A stretch of 64,000 nt of DNA from Camellia lanceoleosa (Eukaryota; Streptophyta; Magnoliopsida; Ericales; Theaceae): positions 5,084,001 through 5,148,000 of the forward strand of contig CM045759.1 of NCBI GenBank assembly GCA_025200525.1. Reading direction: 5' to 3'. The position numbers and the translations under genes were made by a program. Within the stretch, counting starts at the first letter, position 1, and each line of letters opens with the position of its first letter. Positions 11,008 through 22,208 of the stretch are shown here, in pieces. The notes below the pieces were generated by a model, which was not told where the DNA came from, searched no databases, and worked only from the letters and a program-made list of their open reading frames with translations.

Positions 11008-11342
11008 GTGTAAATTATACTAATCTCTCATTTGAAATTTAAAAAAAAATATAATAAATCTCACAACTTTGACAAAATTATAAGTTTTCTTGAAATTTTA
11101 AATCATATGACACTTAACTTCATTTTCAATAATAATTTGTCAGTTATATAAATAAAAAAATGATATTGTCATTTCTTTTAAAAAATATATATATACTTTA
11201 TGTTGATTATTTTTATATTTTCATACCATCTACAATACTTTTAGTCCATTTAAAGAAAAGTTAATGTAATTATATCAAAATTATGGAGCTTACTGTATTA
11301 TTATTTTTTTAGTCCTTACGGGGAGATTAATGTAATTCACCC
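11008..11342. mobile_element. MULE-type MITE with 9-bp target duplication
   Basis: The ends GTGTAAATTATACTAATCTC and (right, inverted) GGGTGAATTACATTAATCTC form terminal inverted repeats. An exact 9-bp duplication TAAATTTTA flanks both sides (10999-11007 and 11343-11351), the target size of Mutator-like elements. The 335-bp interior is non-coding. Confidence 0.8.
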
Positions 11343-11769
11343 TAAATTTTAAGTTAGCCTTTTCTCAAATTCAAATTTAAATGAGAGAATTTGTAAGGTA
11401 TGTGAGGCACACGATAAATTCCATTTAAATGATCCATACCGTTTACGTTGTAAGGTACTCAATGTTTAACACTCATGGGGAAAAAAAATAATAATAATTT
11501 GAACCGATAATCGTAACTTTTTTATTTTATCTCATTTACTTTTAAAAAAATAGGCAACAATATGTTTTTTAAAAATTAACCTTTTTTTTTTTTTTTTTTT
11601 TTTTGTTGAGAGAAGCACGGTAAAATGAAAAAGATAAGATTATTAGATCGATTAAAATTTTTTCATGAATCATATACATGGAGGGATTTTACAAAATAAA
11701 TAGTTTGGATAATCGAAATAAAACCTGTTATGGTGCTCCACAGCCATCTCAAGTTCTCGCAAATTCATA

Positions 11770-13082
11770 TCATATCATATATATATTATTAAAAGTTATA
11801 TTTTTCATATACTTAGATAGCACATTATAAGCGCTTACTCTTTTCTAAGAGAGTCATGACAGTAAGTGTTTTCTTAATTACATATAGAATTCTATACAAA
11901 TTCAAGGATAATTTAAATTATACTAACTTTACCTGTTTTATATGGACTCTATTTGATAAATATTTTTTTTTTCATATATTTTCATGATAAATAGAGATAA
12001 TCTACAAACTCAATACAAATTTTACATGAATTCACGCATTTCTTCTTAATTCTTTCAAGGTATTATGAATTTTTTTTTTTAATGCTAAATTGCTTTTTTT
12101 TTTTTTTTTTTCTTCTTCTTCTTATTTTCTCGTGCATTATTTTATACCCAATCCCAATTCTATATTATTCTATATTATAGATTTGTCGTTTAAATTTTAT
12201 AGTGCTTGTATATATGAAATTATACTTCATTTCCTACATTATTTTATATAATCACTACTCATAGGAGGAAAAACTTGCACATCAATGATACTCTCGAAGA
12301 ACGTCTAAAGTTTGGATTTACTGCTTGAGTTACTTTTTCAATAGTTGAACAAAAAATTCTTTTATGTTTTGACATCATATTATAAATGATTAATCACTCC
12401 ATACATTGAGATGTATCTATCATTTTGATATTTTTATTGTTTTTTCTTTTTGGGTTTAGATATTGTTATGTGATTTTTTCTTGGTTAATCGTTGTTGAAT
12501 TTCATTTACATAGTTGATATTTTAATTTAATTAAGAGTGTTTATTTTATTATCTTATAATTATATATATATATATATATCATATAAAATCATTATATGAT
12601 AATCTAACTACAACATATTTTTATTTTTATTTTTTTGATAAATTTTATATAATTTTTATTTCTACATATTTTTATTTTTCAAATGAGTATAAAAGAAAAT
12701 AAAATAGTTATAATTATTTTTAATTTTATGTTACTAATTCTTTTTCTAATTTAACTATTATTTTTAATATCAAAATGAGTATTTATTTTATTATTTTATA
12801 ATTTAATATATATCATACAAAATTCTTATATTATAATTATACTTTTATAATACGATAGAACTAAAATTATTAAAATACACAAATAATTTAACTAAAATTA
12901 ATATATATATATATATAAGTATTCAAGTAATAATTTTATAGAACAATAGCACTAATATTATCAAAATAAATAATTAAAATCACACTTTAATTTTAATTTT
13001 ATTTTTTTATAATACACTTTGTACCATCAAATATTTTTTGAAAACAAAAAATAGCACATGCATTGCACGAGTCAGCTGCTAG
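11770..13082 (+). mobile_element. Possible non-autonomous Helitron
   Basis: The right end reads CATGCATTGCACGAGTCAGC then TGCTAG, the CTAG-type 3' terminus after a GC-containing tail typical of plant Helitrons. The left end is guessed at the ATATATTATTAAAAG string near 11779, which recurs directly after the CTAG terminus at 13084. A related tail GTGTATTGCACGG lies at 20281-20310. There is no Rep/helicase gene and the 5' boundary is uncertain. Confidence 0.4.
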
Positions 13083-13768
13083 TATATATTATTAAAAGTA
13101 ATATTTGTTCTCAATTTTTCTCCCTTCTATGTGGCACATCTCTAATTTATTTATTTTTTAAAATGCCACATCAATATATTCTTTTACCGAATTCTTTTTA
13201 AAATTTATTATTTAAAAGATTTCTACTTTAATCTAAATTACCCATAAACAAAGCCTAATAGGATTATACATACTAAAAATACTTTACCAATTAATTTTAT
13301 TATACTTTTTTTTTTTACTTTTTAATAAATAAAATATTAAAATTATTTCTTATTTTATGTCTTTCTTATTTATAATATTAATTATATTAAATTTCTTAAA
13401 TAATTAGAATCACTTTTATTTTTATAATAATTATTTCTAATATAGTTATAATTTAATATCATATAAATTTATTATATATATTTATTTAAGTTGCATTTTT
13501 GTAGCATGAAAGGTTAAAATTATTAAATGAAATTTTCTTTTATTGTGTTATAATTTAAAATTATTATATATATTTATTTAATTTAAATTTTTATACCATG
13601 ATAGAGCTAAAATTATTAAAATATACACAAATAATTTATTTAAAATTATTATGTGTTGATTCAAATACCACTTTTATAAAAGGGTAAATTACAAATACAT
13701 ATCTTGAGGTTTGTTTAAAATATGAATTGCACCCTATAGTTTTGAAAATTACATTTCACCTCCTAAGG

Positions 13769-15906
13769 TGTAACGCCTCCAAATTATGATATAATCAACC
13801 ATTCAGAAGATCCATAAACATAATAGAAAGTTATATATTTCATTCATTAGAGTCTTCTTTACAAAAGATATCAACAAAATAAATGTCCTAAAGGCTTACA
13901 GCTTTCCAGGAGATAACTTGGTTACAACAAAAGAAGAGTTCTAACTCTTTTACATAAAAAGCCCTTGGCTTGAATTTACATTAAACACAAAGCAAAACAT
14001 ACGAAATGAAGCCTTCAGCTCCTAAACCTCCCAAGCTATGTCCTTGGAGGCGGTATGCCACTTGTACCTGAAAATGGTGTCCCAAGTAAGGTGAGCCAAA
14101 ACCCAGGAGAGATATGCTAAACCATATATAAGAATTAACTAAAATATGAGCATCAGATAAAGGTGCAACATTCTTAACCAATACGTATTCTTTTCAAGAT
14201 CAGTTAATATAGATAGCCAATATCTTATTTCATTTCCATTTCTCCCATGTCAAGTAAATCAATTAATCAAGTTCATTATTATCAAAACAACCAATATGAG
14301 ACTACAATTCAATGGTTCATAATTCAACACATTCATCAATTCAACACTTCTATTTCTTGCCATTTTACAAAATCACGTCCCAGGGAACCGATATCCATAA
14401 ATATAAGATTTCGAGACTTTTACCCTGGACACTCCGGCCAACTTAATTATCAATGGAGTTCATCCCCTATCTCCTCCCAAACAATGGAGTACATCCCCTA
14501 TCTCCTCACATACAATAATACATATACAATGTATTTAAACACATGTCATATACAATGACTCATCCATTCACGTATTCAATGGTTTAAATCAAACCGTCAT
14601 ATTTAATGACATAATTCAATTGATTAGTTTCAATTTTCCTAATCCTCATTCATTTTCTATAATAATCATGACTATCCTCTACCGATAGCCCAAGACAGAT
14701 ATTTCTAAACAGATAAATAAATCTATCAATAGATAATTTACCAAATTTTCCATAGGTGAGTGATCTATCAATCCAACTACACCATTTAATCACATTTTCC
14801 TTCCAATTTCACAATTCCCAAACTAATTCCACATTTCCATATTGATCTCATTATTTATAAAAAATAGTTCGCTTAATTCGAACTAGGGCATTTTTCCTTC
14901 TTTCCCAAATATTGCACCCAATGCTAGATTTCACCCATTAAACACTAATAACCCCATTTTTAAGACCTCACATACACATATGGAGTCCAAAATAGAAAAC
15001 CCCTCTTTCACAAATTCAATCCCAAACCCTAACTCCACCCAAACTTTCCAACTCCACCATTAATGGAAAAATGACACACATCTAGGTTAAAACTCATAAT
15101 AAAGAGTAGAACATCCCTACCTCAAATGGAGATGCTCAAGGAGGAAGAAGGAGAAACTTGAAGATGCTCCAAAGTTGAACTTTTTTGGATTAAAAGGAAG
15201 CCCACGCCAAACTCTAGCCTTTTAACAAAGGGAGTAGAGTAGAGAGACTCTAGATCAAGGAGTATTTGCAGAGAAATAGGGTATTTTAGAGAGAGGGGCA
15301 GCCGATCTAGGGTTTTAAGTGAAGAAGGGACCAAAAAGTGATATAAAATCATGCTGCTGCAAACTGATATATGCGAGGCTCGCTCAAGCGAAGGAGTTGT
15401 TGATCGAGCGACCAGACACAAAAAGTGTCCTCGCTCGAGCGCAAGAAGCGTCGCTCAAGCGTACAATGCAAAGTTTCAGGTCTGCCACCAACGCAAACGC
15501 ACGCTCGAGCGCAAGAGATTTCGCTTGAGCGAAGGAACAAACAACACGCTTCTTGCTCGAGCGCAAAAGTTCTCGCTCGAGCGAAAGCTGCGTCTAAGAA
15601 AGAAACCTGAGGACTCTCAATTCTCGCTTGAGCGCAGGAACCCTCGCTCGAGTGAAGAAGCAAATACCCAAGTCTCACTCGAGCGCAAAAAGCCTCGCTC
15701 GAGCGAAGAAGCCAAAACCTAGGTAGCAACCATTTGCACCAATAGACAACTAATCTGTTACTAATCTGTTCCAAACTCGCCCAACAAGTCTCAAAACTCA
15801 AATTCAAAGAATTAAAGGGAGGAAACAAGACATAGACAACAACATACAACCACGGAACTTGAGTTCGAAACACAACAAAGGTCGGGGTAAAACCTGGATC
15901 GTTATA
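13769..15906 (+). mobile_element. Solo LTR (2.14 kb) inside the MULE
   Basis: Begins TGTAACGCC and ends CGTTATA (near-inverted TGTAACG/CGTTATA ends; final CA has become TA). The 5-bp duplication TAAGG is exact on both sides (13764-13768, 15907-15911). Removing it restores a continuous MULE arm. No primer site or coding region adjoins, so this is the product of LTR-LTR recombination. Strand is a guess. Ends of this type are seen in Ty3/gypsy elements. It contains the TCGCTCGAGCGA array near its right end. Confidence 0.75.
15370..15712. repeat. Array of palindromic TCGCTCGAGCGA-type motifs
   Basis: At least ten occurrences of CGCTCGAGCG or one-base variants (CGCTCAAGCG, CGCTTGAGCG) lie in about 340 bp, spaced 20-45 bases and often in pairs joined by AAGNN. 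The 12-base core is its own reverse complement, which makes all six frames partly open and yields spurious Arg/Ser/Glu-rich frames. Confidence 0.8.
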
Positions 15907-16169
15907 TAAGGTTTCTAATTTCATAACAAATTGCCCTATTATTAATAAATCATCAAGTCAACTAACAATTTTTAGTGATATTAAAAATATGTTTCAATCA
16001 ATAATTTAGGTAATTTTATTATTTTATATGAGAGCAATTATGAATTTCATTTTTTTAGTTAATTCTATTAAATAAAAATTTATAACAAAGGGGTATTTGT
16101 AATTTTTCAAACCATATGGGGCAATCTGTACTTTAAGCAAACCTCAGGGGGTGTATTTGTAATTTACCC

Positions 16170-16555
16170 TTTATAAAACTATAGGATTAAGATTATCAAA
16201 ATAAATAAATAAATAAGTATTGTTTTACCTTTAACTTTTTTCTATTATGTAGCACATCTCCCTTTTTTTTTCTTTTTCTTTTTTATTATTAAAATTCCAG
16301 ATCAATATACCCTTACCAAAATTCTTTCTCAAATTTAATATTTAAAAGACTTCTACTTCATCTAAATTACCTATAAATAAAACTTAATAGAATTATACAT
16401 ACTACAAATATTTTGCCAATTAATTTTATTCTACTTTTTTCACTTTTTTAAAAAATTAAATATTAAAAATATTCATTTTTATGAAATTTATTATATATAT
16501 ATATATTTATGTAAGTTACATTTTTATAATACGAGACATAAAATTATTAAAATAC
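16170..16555. other. AT-rich spacer
   Basis: Low-complexity A/T sequence resembling 13083-13680; no gene. It appears to be the continuation of the older host segment interrupted by the MULE. Confidence 0.4.
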
Positions 16556-16559
16556 ATAT

Positions 16560-17097
16560 TATGTGTGTCAATTTCCGACCACACTGCCAAACAGGTACTC
16601 AGCTGGAGAACACTGGCAGAATAGATTAAGCCCGAACAACTCGTCACAGAAAGATTAGATTCCGGCGGTGGTTTGTCCATCCGGGGCACTCCGACGATCC
16701 AGTCAGTAATCTCTCAAAGATAGAAAAAGTGCTTAACTCACTATTCAAAATACAAAAAGCGTACTTTAGACCCACGATGGTGCCTCTCTTTTATAGCCAA
16801 CACTAACCTAATCCCAATAGAAGCCTAGCTTCAATGGACTTTGGCTCAATGCTAATCCTGGACTCCCAGATAGATTGGGATAAACTCTCTAAGAGTCTTA
16901 TCTTTATCCAAACTGAAGTCCTCTCTCATTCTAGAACTCTCGTTCTTTATCTGCTTATCTCGAATTCTGATATCTTCGCAGATAACCTCGGCCTAGCCGA
17001 GATTATCTCGGGTTCATGACCAGGACACGTGGCACATCGGCTAGCACTTCGGTGCCACCTCGGCCTCGTGTTGTCATTCAAAAATTATGTCCCCATA
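16560..17097 (-). repeat. Left LTR of the Tat-derived mini-element
   Basis: Relative to the right copy it has a 32-base extra segment near 16797 (TATAGCC..GCCTAGC) and a different extreme left end, so the pair is old or rearranged. Confidence 0.7.
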
Positions 17098-18275
17098 ACT
17101 GTTCCCTAGGTTCTATTACCTCGGCATCCTGAGATGATGGAACCTATATTGTTTCTTTCATTTAGCACGTCGGCTAAGCTCGCTTTGTCCTTTATTTCTG
17201 AGGTCATCATTCGTCGGCTCAATACGACCAAGACTTAGTCTGTTTTCACCAATGCTTCAGAACCAATAGCCAAGTTTGGTCAAGTTTCTCAACCGAGATC
17301 GTCCCCCTAGCCGAGGTCCTACTTCATTAAATCAAGAACTCCAAGAGTTTCAACATGCGTATAAGCTGTCACGCACAATATTTTAACCGTTTTTGCCACG
17401 CTTCTTTCTTCTACTGAGCCGTACCTGACACACGCCATTAAGTCGCATCGCACTTGTGTGCACCGTTTGACACACACATCGTCTTAGGCACATTAATTGC
17501 AATTCTGCCACCATTCCGTGTGTTTGATCAAAAATTATCCCTCTCTCCGTCTTTTCACCTTTTCACCATCATTTTCGTTCAAACTCTTTCTCTCTAACTT
17601 TCTCAAATTCGCCATTGTTTCAAGCTCTCAAGCTCTGCAACTACTCCGTTCACCTCCTCCGGTGAAGGTTTTGCTGTTCTTCTCTACTTACGGCCACCGT
17701 CTGACCTCGGCGTACTTTACACCGGCTTCATTTTTCTTCGGTGAGTCACTATTTCCCCCTTTATCAGTCTACGTTTTTCTTTTAAAAAACCTCGCTGCAT
17801 TACTTGTTGCCATTGCCATACTGTTCACGTTCTTGATTATAAATCTGTGAGTATGAATTCAATCATGTATTTGAGCATGTTTATCTTATGACTTTGCTTT
17901 TGCCCAATCCATTCTTGAGTATACACACACTGCTCACACACTTGTTCATTTTGCCACTGTTTTTGGCCTCGCACCCTTGTACACACTCTGTCACAGTGTT
18001 CTTGATAGTTAATTACTTTTCTTGATTCTAAATCACATTCTTGTTTCTGTTTTCCTTGTGTTTTCCAGAATCTTGCCTTCAATTTTTGTTTCCATAGACT
18101 TAGGTTTTGGGATTTGTTGTGGAACTCTGATCCTTTAGGAAAACCTAACCTAAAACCCTTTAGATGCTTAGAAAAATTTGCCTCAGCACACGTTTTAGTT
18201 TTTAGCTGAGGTCCCTCAAACCTTGAGAAAACACTTCCTTCTGAAATCCAACACCTCGTCCCTATAGCCGAAGTC
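17098..18275 (+). promoter_or_regulatory. Upstream and leader region of the antisense accessory gene
   Basis: This 1.2-kb part of the mini-element precedes the accessory ATG. A TTTTAACCGTTTTTGCCACG string near 17380 is matched in the large Tat element by CCAAAACGGTTG near 59220 in opposite orientation, so a conserved non-coding upstream region was kept along with the coding part. A pyrimidine-rich tract at 17500-17660 looks like a plant 5' UTR. Promoter activity is inferred. Confidence 0.4.
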
Positions 18276-19640
18276 ATGGGTATGTGGAGGTGGAGGGTAG
18301 ACACCCCAATTAAGCTAGAATACTTCAGACAGGAGTTTGCCATCCCTGCCGATGTTTATCTTAGGTTGGCTGGGGAGGAAGACTCTATCATGCCGAAGGA
18401 TGACTCTATGCCCTTCCCAGTAGTAGCCTTCGCTAAGTGTGGGCTTAGGTTCCCTCTTGACACCCTTTTCCGAGAAGTCCTACACTACTGCAAACTGAAC
18501 CCAATGCAGCTTGCCATTAACTCCTACCGAGTTATCAATGGTATAATTGCCTTAGCCAAAAAAGAGAATGCTAGGGTTACCTTTGCCGACATCCAATATT
18601 GTCACACCATGTGCGGCCTGAAGTCAGAAAATGGCTATATCTACTACCTTAAGCCGAGATTTACGGAATACAAACTTGTTGCCGATCTCCCGGACTCCAA
18701 CAAGGGTGGTGGAGATGATTACTTCATCGTCTTGGGCAACTGGGAGTTCCAACTAGATGATAACCTTTACCTCTATCCCCTAAGCCGAACAGTTTTCAGA
18801 GAGGGAGATGGTAAGAGCCCAGCGTCACCTTTACTTGCTTTCAAGTCTTTCTTACTTTGATTTTCTTTTATATCTTCTAAACTCTGTTTGTTTTGTCTTT
18901 GTAGCTCTTCTTTAGCCCCTGAAGGACTTCCGCAAAAACTTATATCCCAGTAAAGATTTCAAGAAGCTGCTGGACTTGCCTGTTAATCAGCACAAGGCTC
19001 CTCTGCTTCTGAATTTCATCCCAACCTATAAATCAACGTTGCCCGACGTCCTGAAGAGGAGCAAGTCTCCTCCTTCCGCCACAACTCCCCCTACAACTTC
19101 ATTACCTCGGCCAGATCAGGGATTAACCTCTGATCCCGCAGAACAGCCGTCAACCTCGGCTCCATAACTAATCTCGCATTCTCAACACAAACGCCGACGT
19201 TGATCTGTAGCCCCCGTCGAAATGGGGTTGTAGCAAACGACCTTCTAGTCGACATCCCCAACTCTATCACCGCACAACCTTCACCATCCCAGTCTCAGCC
19301 AAAGCCAAAGTCGAAAAGGCTGAAAAAAGCCCAACCTAAGGCAATGGTAACTCAGATCGACTCTGAGGACACCTTGCCAATCTCCAAAATTGCTGAGGCG
19401 GAAAAAAGTGTCTCAGCCGCTGAAAAGAGGCCCGCCGAGGTTGCTCCCTCTGAATCAACCCGGTCAAAGAAGCCGAGGTCAGAGTCTGCGACAGCCTCGG
19501 GGTCTATGAAATCAGATGCCTCCTGGGCTCCCCCAATTACAATTGAGGACAAGATTAGATTCCAGCGGAATAGATTAAGCCCGAACAGGTACTCAGCTGG
19601 AGAACATCGGCATAATAGATTAAGCCCGAACAACCTGTCA
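18276..19640 (+). pseudogene. Tat antisense accessory protein ('putative gypsy-type transposon' domain), degenerate
   Basis: Exon one, 18276-18810, is open and ends at GTAAGA. It encodes WRVDTPIKLEYFRQEF, then AFAKCGLRFPLDTLFREVL, NPMQLAINSYRVINGI, DIQYCHTMCGL, GYIYYLKPR and ADLPDSNKGGGDDYF, the pattern of the plant putative gypsy-type transposon family (Transposase_28-like). Exon two starts near 18904 after TTTGTAG: an early in-frame TAG precedes PLKDFRKNLYP, and another stop follows STSAP near 19165. A Lys/Pro/Ala-rich tail continues to about 19640, where it runs into the right LTR (PITIEDK). The homologous gene at 56063-58483 goes on with a coiled-coil exon that is absent here. Function of the family is unknown. 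Confidence 0.7.
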
Positions 19641-20060
19641 CAGAAAGATTAGATTCCGACGGTGGTTCATTCACCCGGGGGTACTCCGACGATCAAGTCA
19701 GTTATCTCTCAAAGATAGCAAAAGTGCTTAACTCACTATTCAGAATACAAAAAGCGTACCTTAGACCCACGATGGTGCCTCTCTTTTATAGCTTCAATGG
19801 ACTCTGACTCAATGCTAATCCTAGACTCCCAGTTAGATTGGGATAAACTCTCTAAGAGTCTTATCTTTATCCAAACTGAAGTCATCTCTCATTTTAGGAC
19901 TCTCGTCCCTTATCCGCTTATCCCGGATTCCAGTATCTTCGAAGATAACCTCGGCCTAGCCAAGATTATCTCGGCGTCATGACCAGGACACGTGGCACCT
20001 CAGCTGGCACTTCGCTGTTACCTCAGCCTCGTGTTGTCGTTCAAAAATTATGTCCCCACA
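19585..20060 (-). repeat. Right LTR of the Tat-derived mini-element
   Basis: Matches the left copy from GTACTCAGCTGG to ATGTCCCCA. Its left edge is a patchwork in which AGATTAGATTCC and AATAGATTAAGCCCGAAC each occur twice, pointing to strand switching or a deletion at the LTR/interior junction. Confidence 0.7.
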
Positions 20061-20810
20061 CATATAAATAATTTATTTAAAATTAGTATATAAGTAACGC
20101 TTTTATAGAACGTTACAACTAAAATTATTAAAAGAAATAATTAGAATCATTATTTAAATTTTAAATTATTACCTTTTTTTTTAATTTAACAATTATTTTA
20201 AATAATTTTTTTATATTCAAAAATATAAATAACTGAACTAAATTTTATATAAAAAAAAATATTTGAAAACAAATATGTTTAACCCGTGTATTGCACGGAT
20301 TAACTGTTAATTATTAAAATAAAACTTACAACAAACTTAAATACTAAAACCTAGCCGTCTTCTTCTTTCTCTCCGAAACTCTCCCTTGTACTAAGAGTTA
20401 CATGACTTCATAAGAGGAAATCTAAACCTAATTTAATAAAAACTTATTAAGTAAAAGAAATACAATTTATAATAATATAATGCTCTTTTCTCCGTGCCGC
20501 CAAAAGTTTCTTTCATTCTCATTCTCAGTACAAAGCCATGAATCCCATCCCCTTAACAGAAAAATCAATCAAAGTTTAGGAGCACTAGCAACGAATAAAG
20601 ATATATCACAATAATTTAGCCTACTAAAATAATTTTAGCCTACTAAAATAATTTATCTTTCCAAATATAAAAATTTTAGCCTACTAAAATAATTAAAAAC
20701 TAAAATAATTTACTAAAATAACAACTTTCCAAACATCACTTTCAAAATCTGGACTGTGTAAATAAGTTTAGCCAATACAGACCCAATTTCAATCTTAAAG
20801 TGGAACATAA
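20061..20810. other. Intergenic AT-rich DNA with Helitron-like tail
   Basis: Contains the CCGTGTATTGCACGG hairpin (20283-20297) and, at 20600-20720, several repeats of TAGCCTACTAAAATAATTT, which look like slippage copies. No gene is seen. Confidence 0.35.
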
Positions 20811-22080
20811 TGTTAGAACAATCTTCTGTATATGAGATAATAATGTGAAACAAATCAAAATAAGTTACTTACATAATTTATTTACCAAAATGAATAAGTA
20901 CAAAAATGATCAAGTTGAGTGTGTGACACCTTATCTTTAAGACAGATTCGCTCCGCTTCGGTGCTTACGGATAAATGGCGTTTATCTGCCAGAATACAAT
21001 GATCTTACACAGATTATAGTAGCACTCCAAACAATCTGTACGGCGAACTAGAACATGTGTTCTATACTTTCAGAAATTTTTTAAAAAATAATATGAAGAA
21101 CATATATGCAAAGAGAGAGCAAAACGGGAAGAGAATTATTTTTTCTGGATGAGAAAATCTGCTAGAATGATTCTGTATTTATAAGCATATATGGTGACTG
21201 TTGGGAACGGCCAAATAGGTACAATTTGAACTGAACAGATACAGATTCAAATCTGTAGAGCGGAACAGGTGTAGATCGAAATGAACAGATGCAAAATTCA
21301 AAACTGTTTGAAATGTACTGGAAAATGGAACCGGAAGAGGCACTGTTTGGATAGGAAACTTGAATTTCAAACTTGGCGCAAAATTTGAATTAATTCCATC
21401 CATAAATTTAAATAATTTTCCCGCAAGAATTTTGAAAAAGATTCAAATAAATTTTGTCCGAAAAATTAATATTAGGACTGACCTGACCCACAATCCACAC
21501 CCGCACCTGGCACTGCTCGGATTGGCCAAACGGATGGCGGCGGCAGCGTGCGCACATGTGTGATAAAATCCACTTTGTCTATAACTCATCCCTTCTACAA
21601 ACTTGGGGTGCCCCTTGGGGCCTAATCCAAGTTTGTCCACCTAGAGCTTATATACTCATATAAGCTCTCTTCAAGTTTCAATGTCGGACAACCATTTTAA
21701 GATAACCCACATTTTGACTCTTTAATTTCCCTTTCCACGAACCTGAAAATGATGTTAAGTTTCCATTCACTTATAAATGGTTTTGACGAACAGTTTGCAT
21801 CGTGTGACTTACCATGCGGTAAGGAATAGAACTCACACAGTATATCACCAGGTACAGTTTAGTTCTCACTGTTGTGTTCATTTTAGCCTTGAACAACCTG
21901 GTCTTTCATGAGTGCTCTAGAGAATTGTAGCCCTTCACAAATCTTATAGAACCGGCCCAATTTACACTCACATAGGTGATTCTTATGAAGAGTATCCTGC
22001 CATACTCTACTAGGTTTACTTAGATATAAGAATCATTAAAAGTATTAATTAACCTAAAAATGCTACAGACATCACTATTT
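20811..22080 (-). repeat. Probable 3' LTR of the copia element
   Basis: Read on the minus strand it lies just beyond the polyprotein end (GMRLKPIK stop) and terminates TTCTAACA. A TATA-like TTATAAATACAG stretch lies at about 21170-21185 (minus strand). The interior edge near 22080 is approximate. Confidence 0.55.
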
Positions 22081-22208
22081 CATCATAGAAATGGATAGGA
22101 GTTGGACTCCCCAGTGATTTTTCTGAGTCATACACAACTCGGTTGTCCCATTGAACATAAATCTTGGGATCTCCAGTCAACTAAGTTGGGTTTCCATTGT
22201 GGTAACTC

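Larger units (their letters stand above)
13682..16169. mobile_element. MULE with about 75-bp TIRs, split by a solo LTR
   Basis: The left end GGGTAAATTACAAATACATA..TTGAGGTTTGTTTAA is mirrored at the right end by TTAAGCAAACCTCAGGGGG..TATTTGTAATTTACCC. An exact 9-bp duplication TTTATAAAA flanks both ends (13673-13681, 16170-16178). Once the inner solo LTR is discounted the MULE is only about 350 bp, i.e. a MITE. No transposase is present. Confidence 0.85.
16560..20060 (-). mobile_element. Tat-derived non-autonomous LTR element carrying only the antisense accessory gene
   Basis: Direct repeats 16560-17097 and 19585-20060 are LTRs (shared strings include GTACTCAGCTGGAGAACA, TACAAAAAGCGTAC, GACCCACGATGGTGCC, TCTAAGAGTCTTATC, GACCAGGACACGTGGCAC). 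The string CATAT flanks the outer ends (16555-16559, 20061-20065) as a likely target duplicate. Read on the minus strand the right LTR starts TGTGGGGACATAATTTTTGA and matches the LTR start of the large Tat element at 47949 (TGTGGGGTTATATTT, then CACGTGGC and CCACGTGTC). The interior has no gag or pol, only the accessory gene, which in the large element is antisense to pol. Confidence 0.75.
13083..20310 (+). mobile_element. Possible second Helitron-like segment hosting later insertions
   Basis: Begins with the ATATATTATTAAAAG string also seen near 11779 and finishes with a tail (GAAAACAAATATGTTTAACC, then CGTGTATTGCACGG, hairpin CCGTG/CACGG) resembling the tail at 13050-13082. The AT-rich body at 13083-13680, 16170-16555 and 20061-20270 would be the original element, opened by the MULE and by the Tat-derived element. 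The terminal tetranucleotide is not clean. Confidence 0.3.

Noticed and set aside
15349..15924. Open frames of 190 and 123 codons in both strands
   Set aside because: Created by the self-complementary TCGCTCGAGCGA repeats, which lack stops in several frames.
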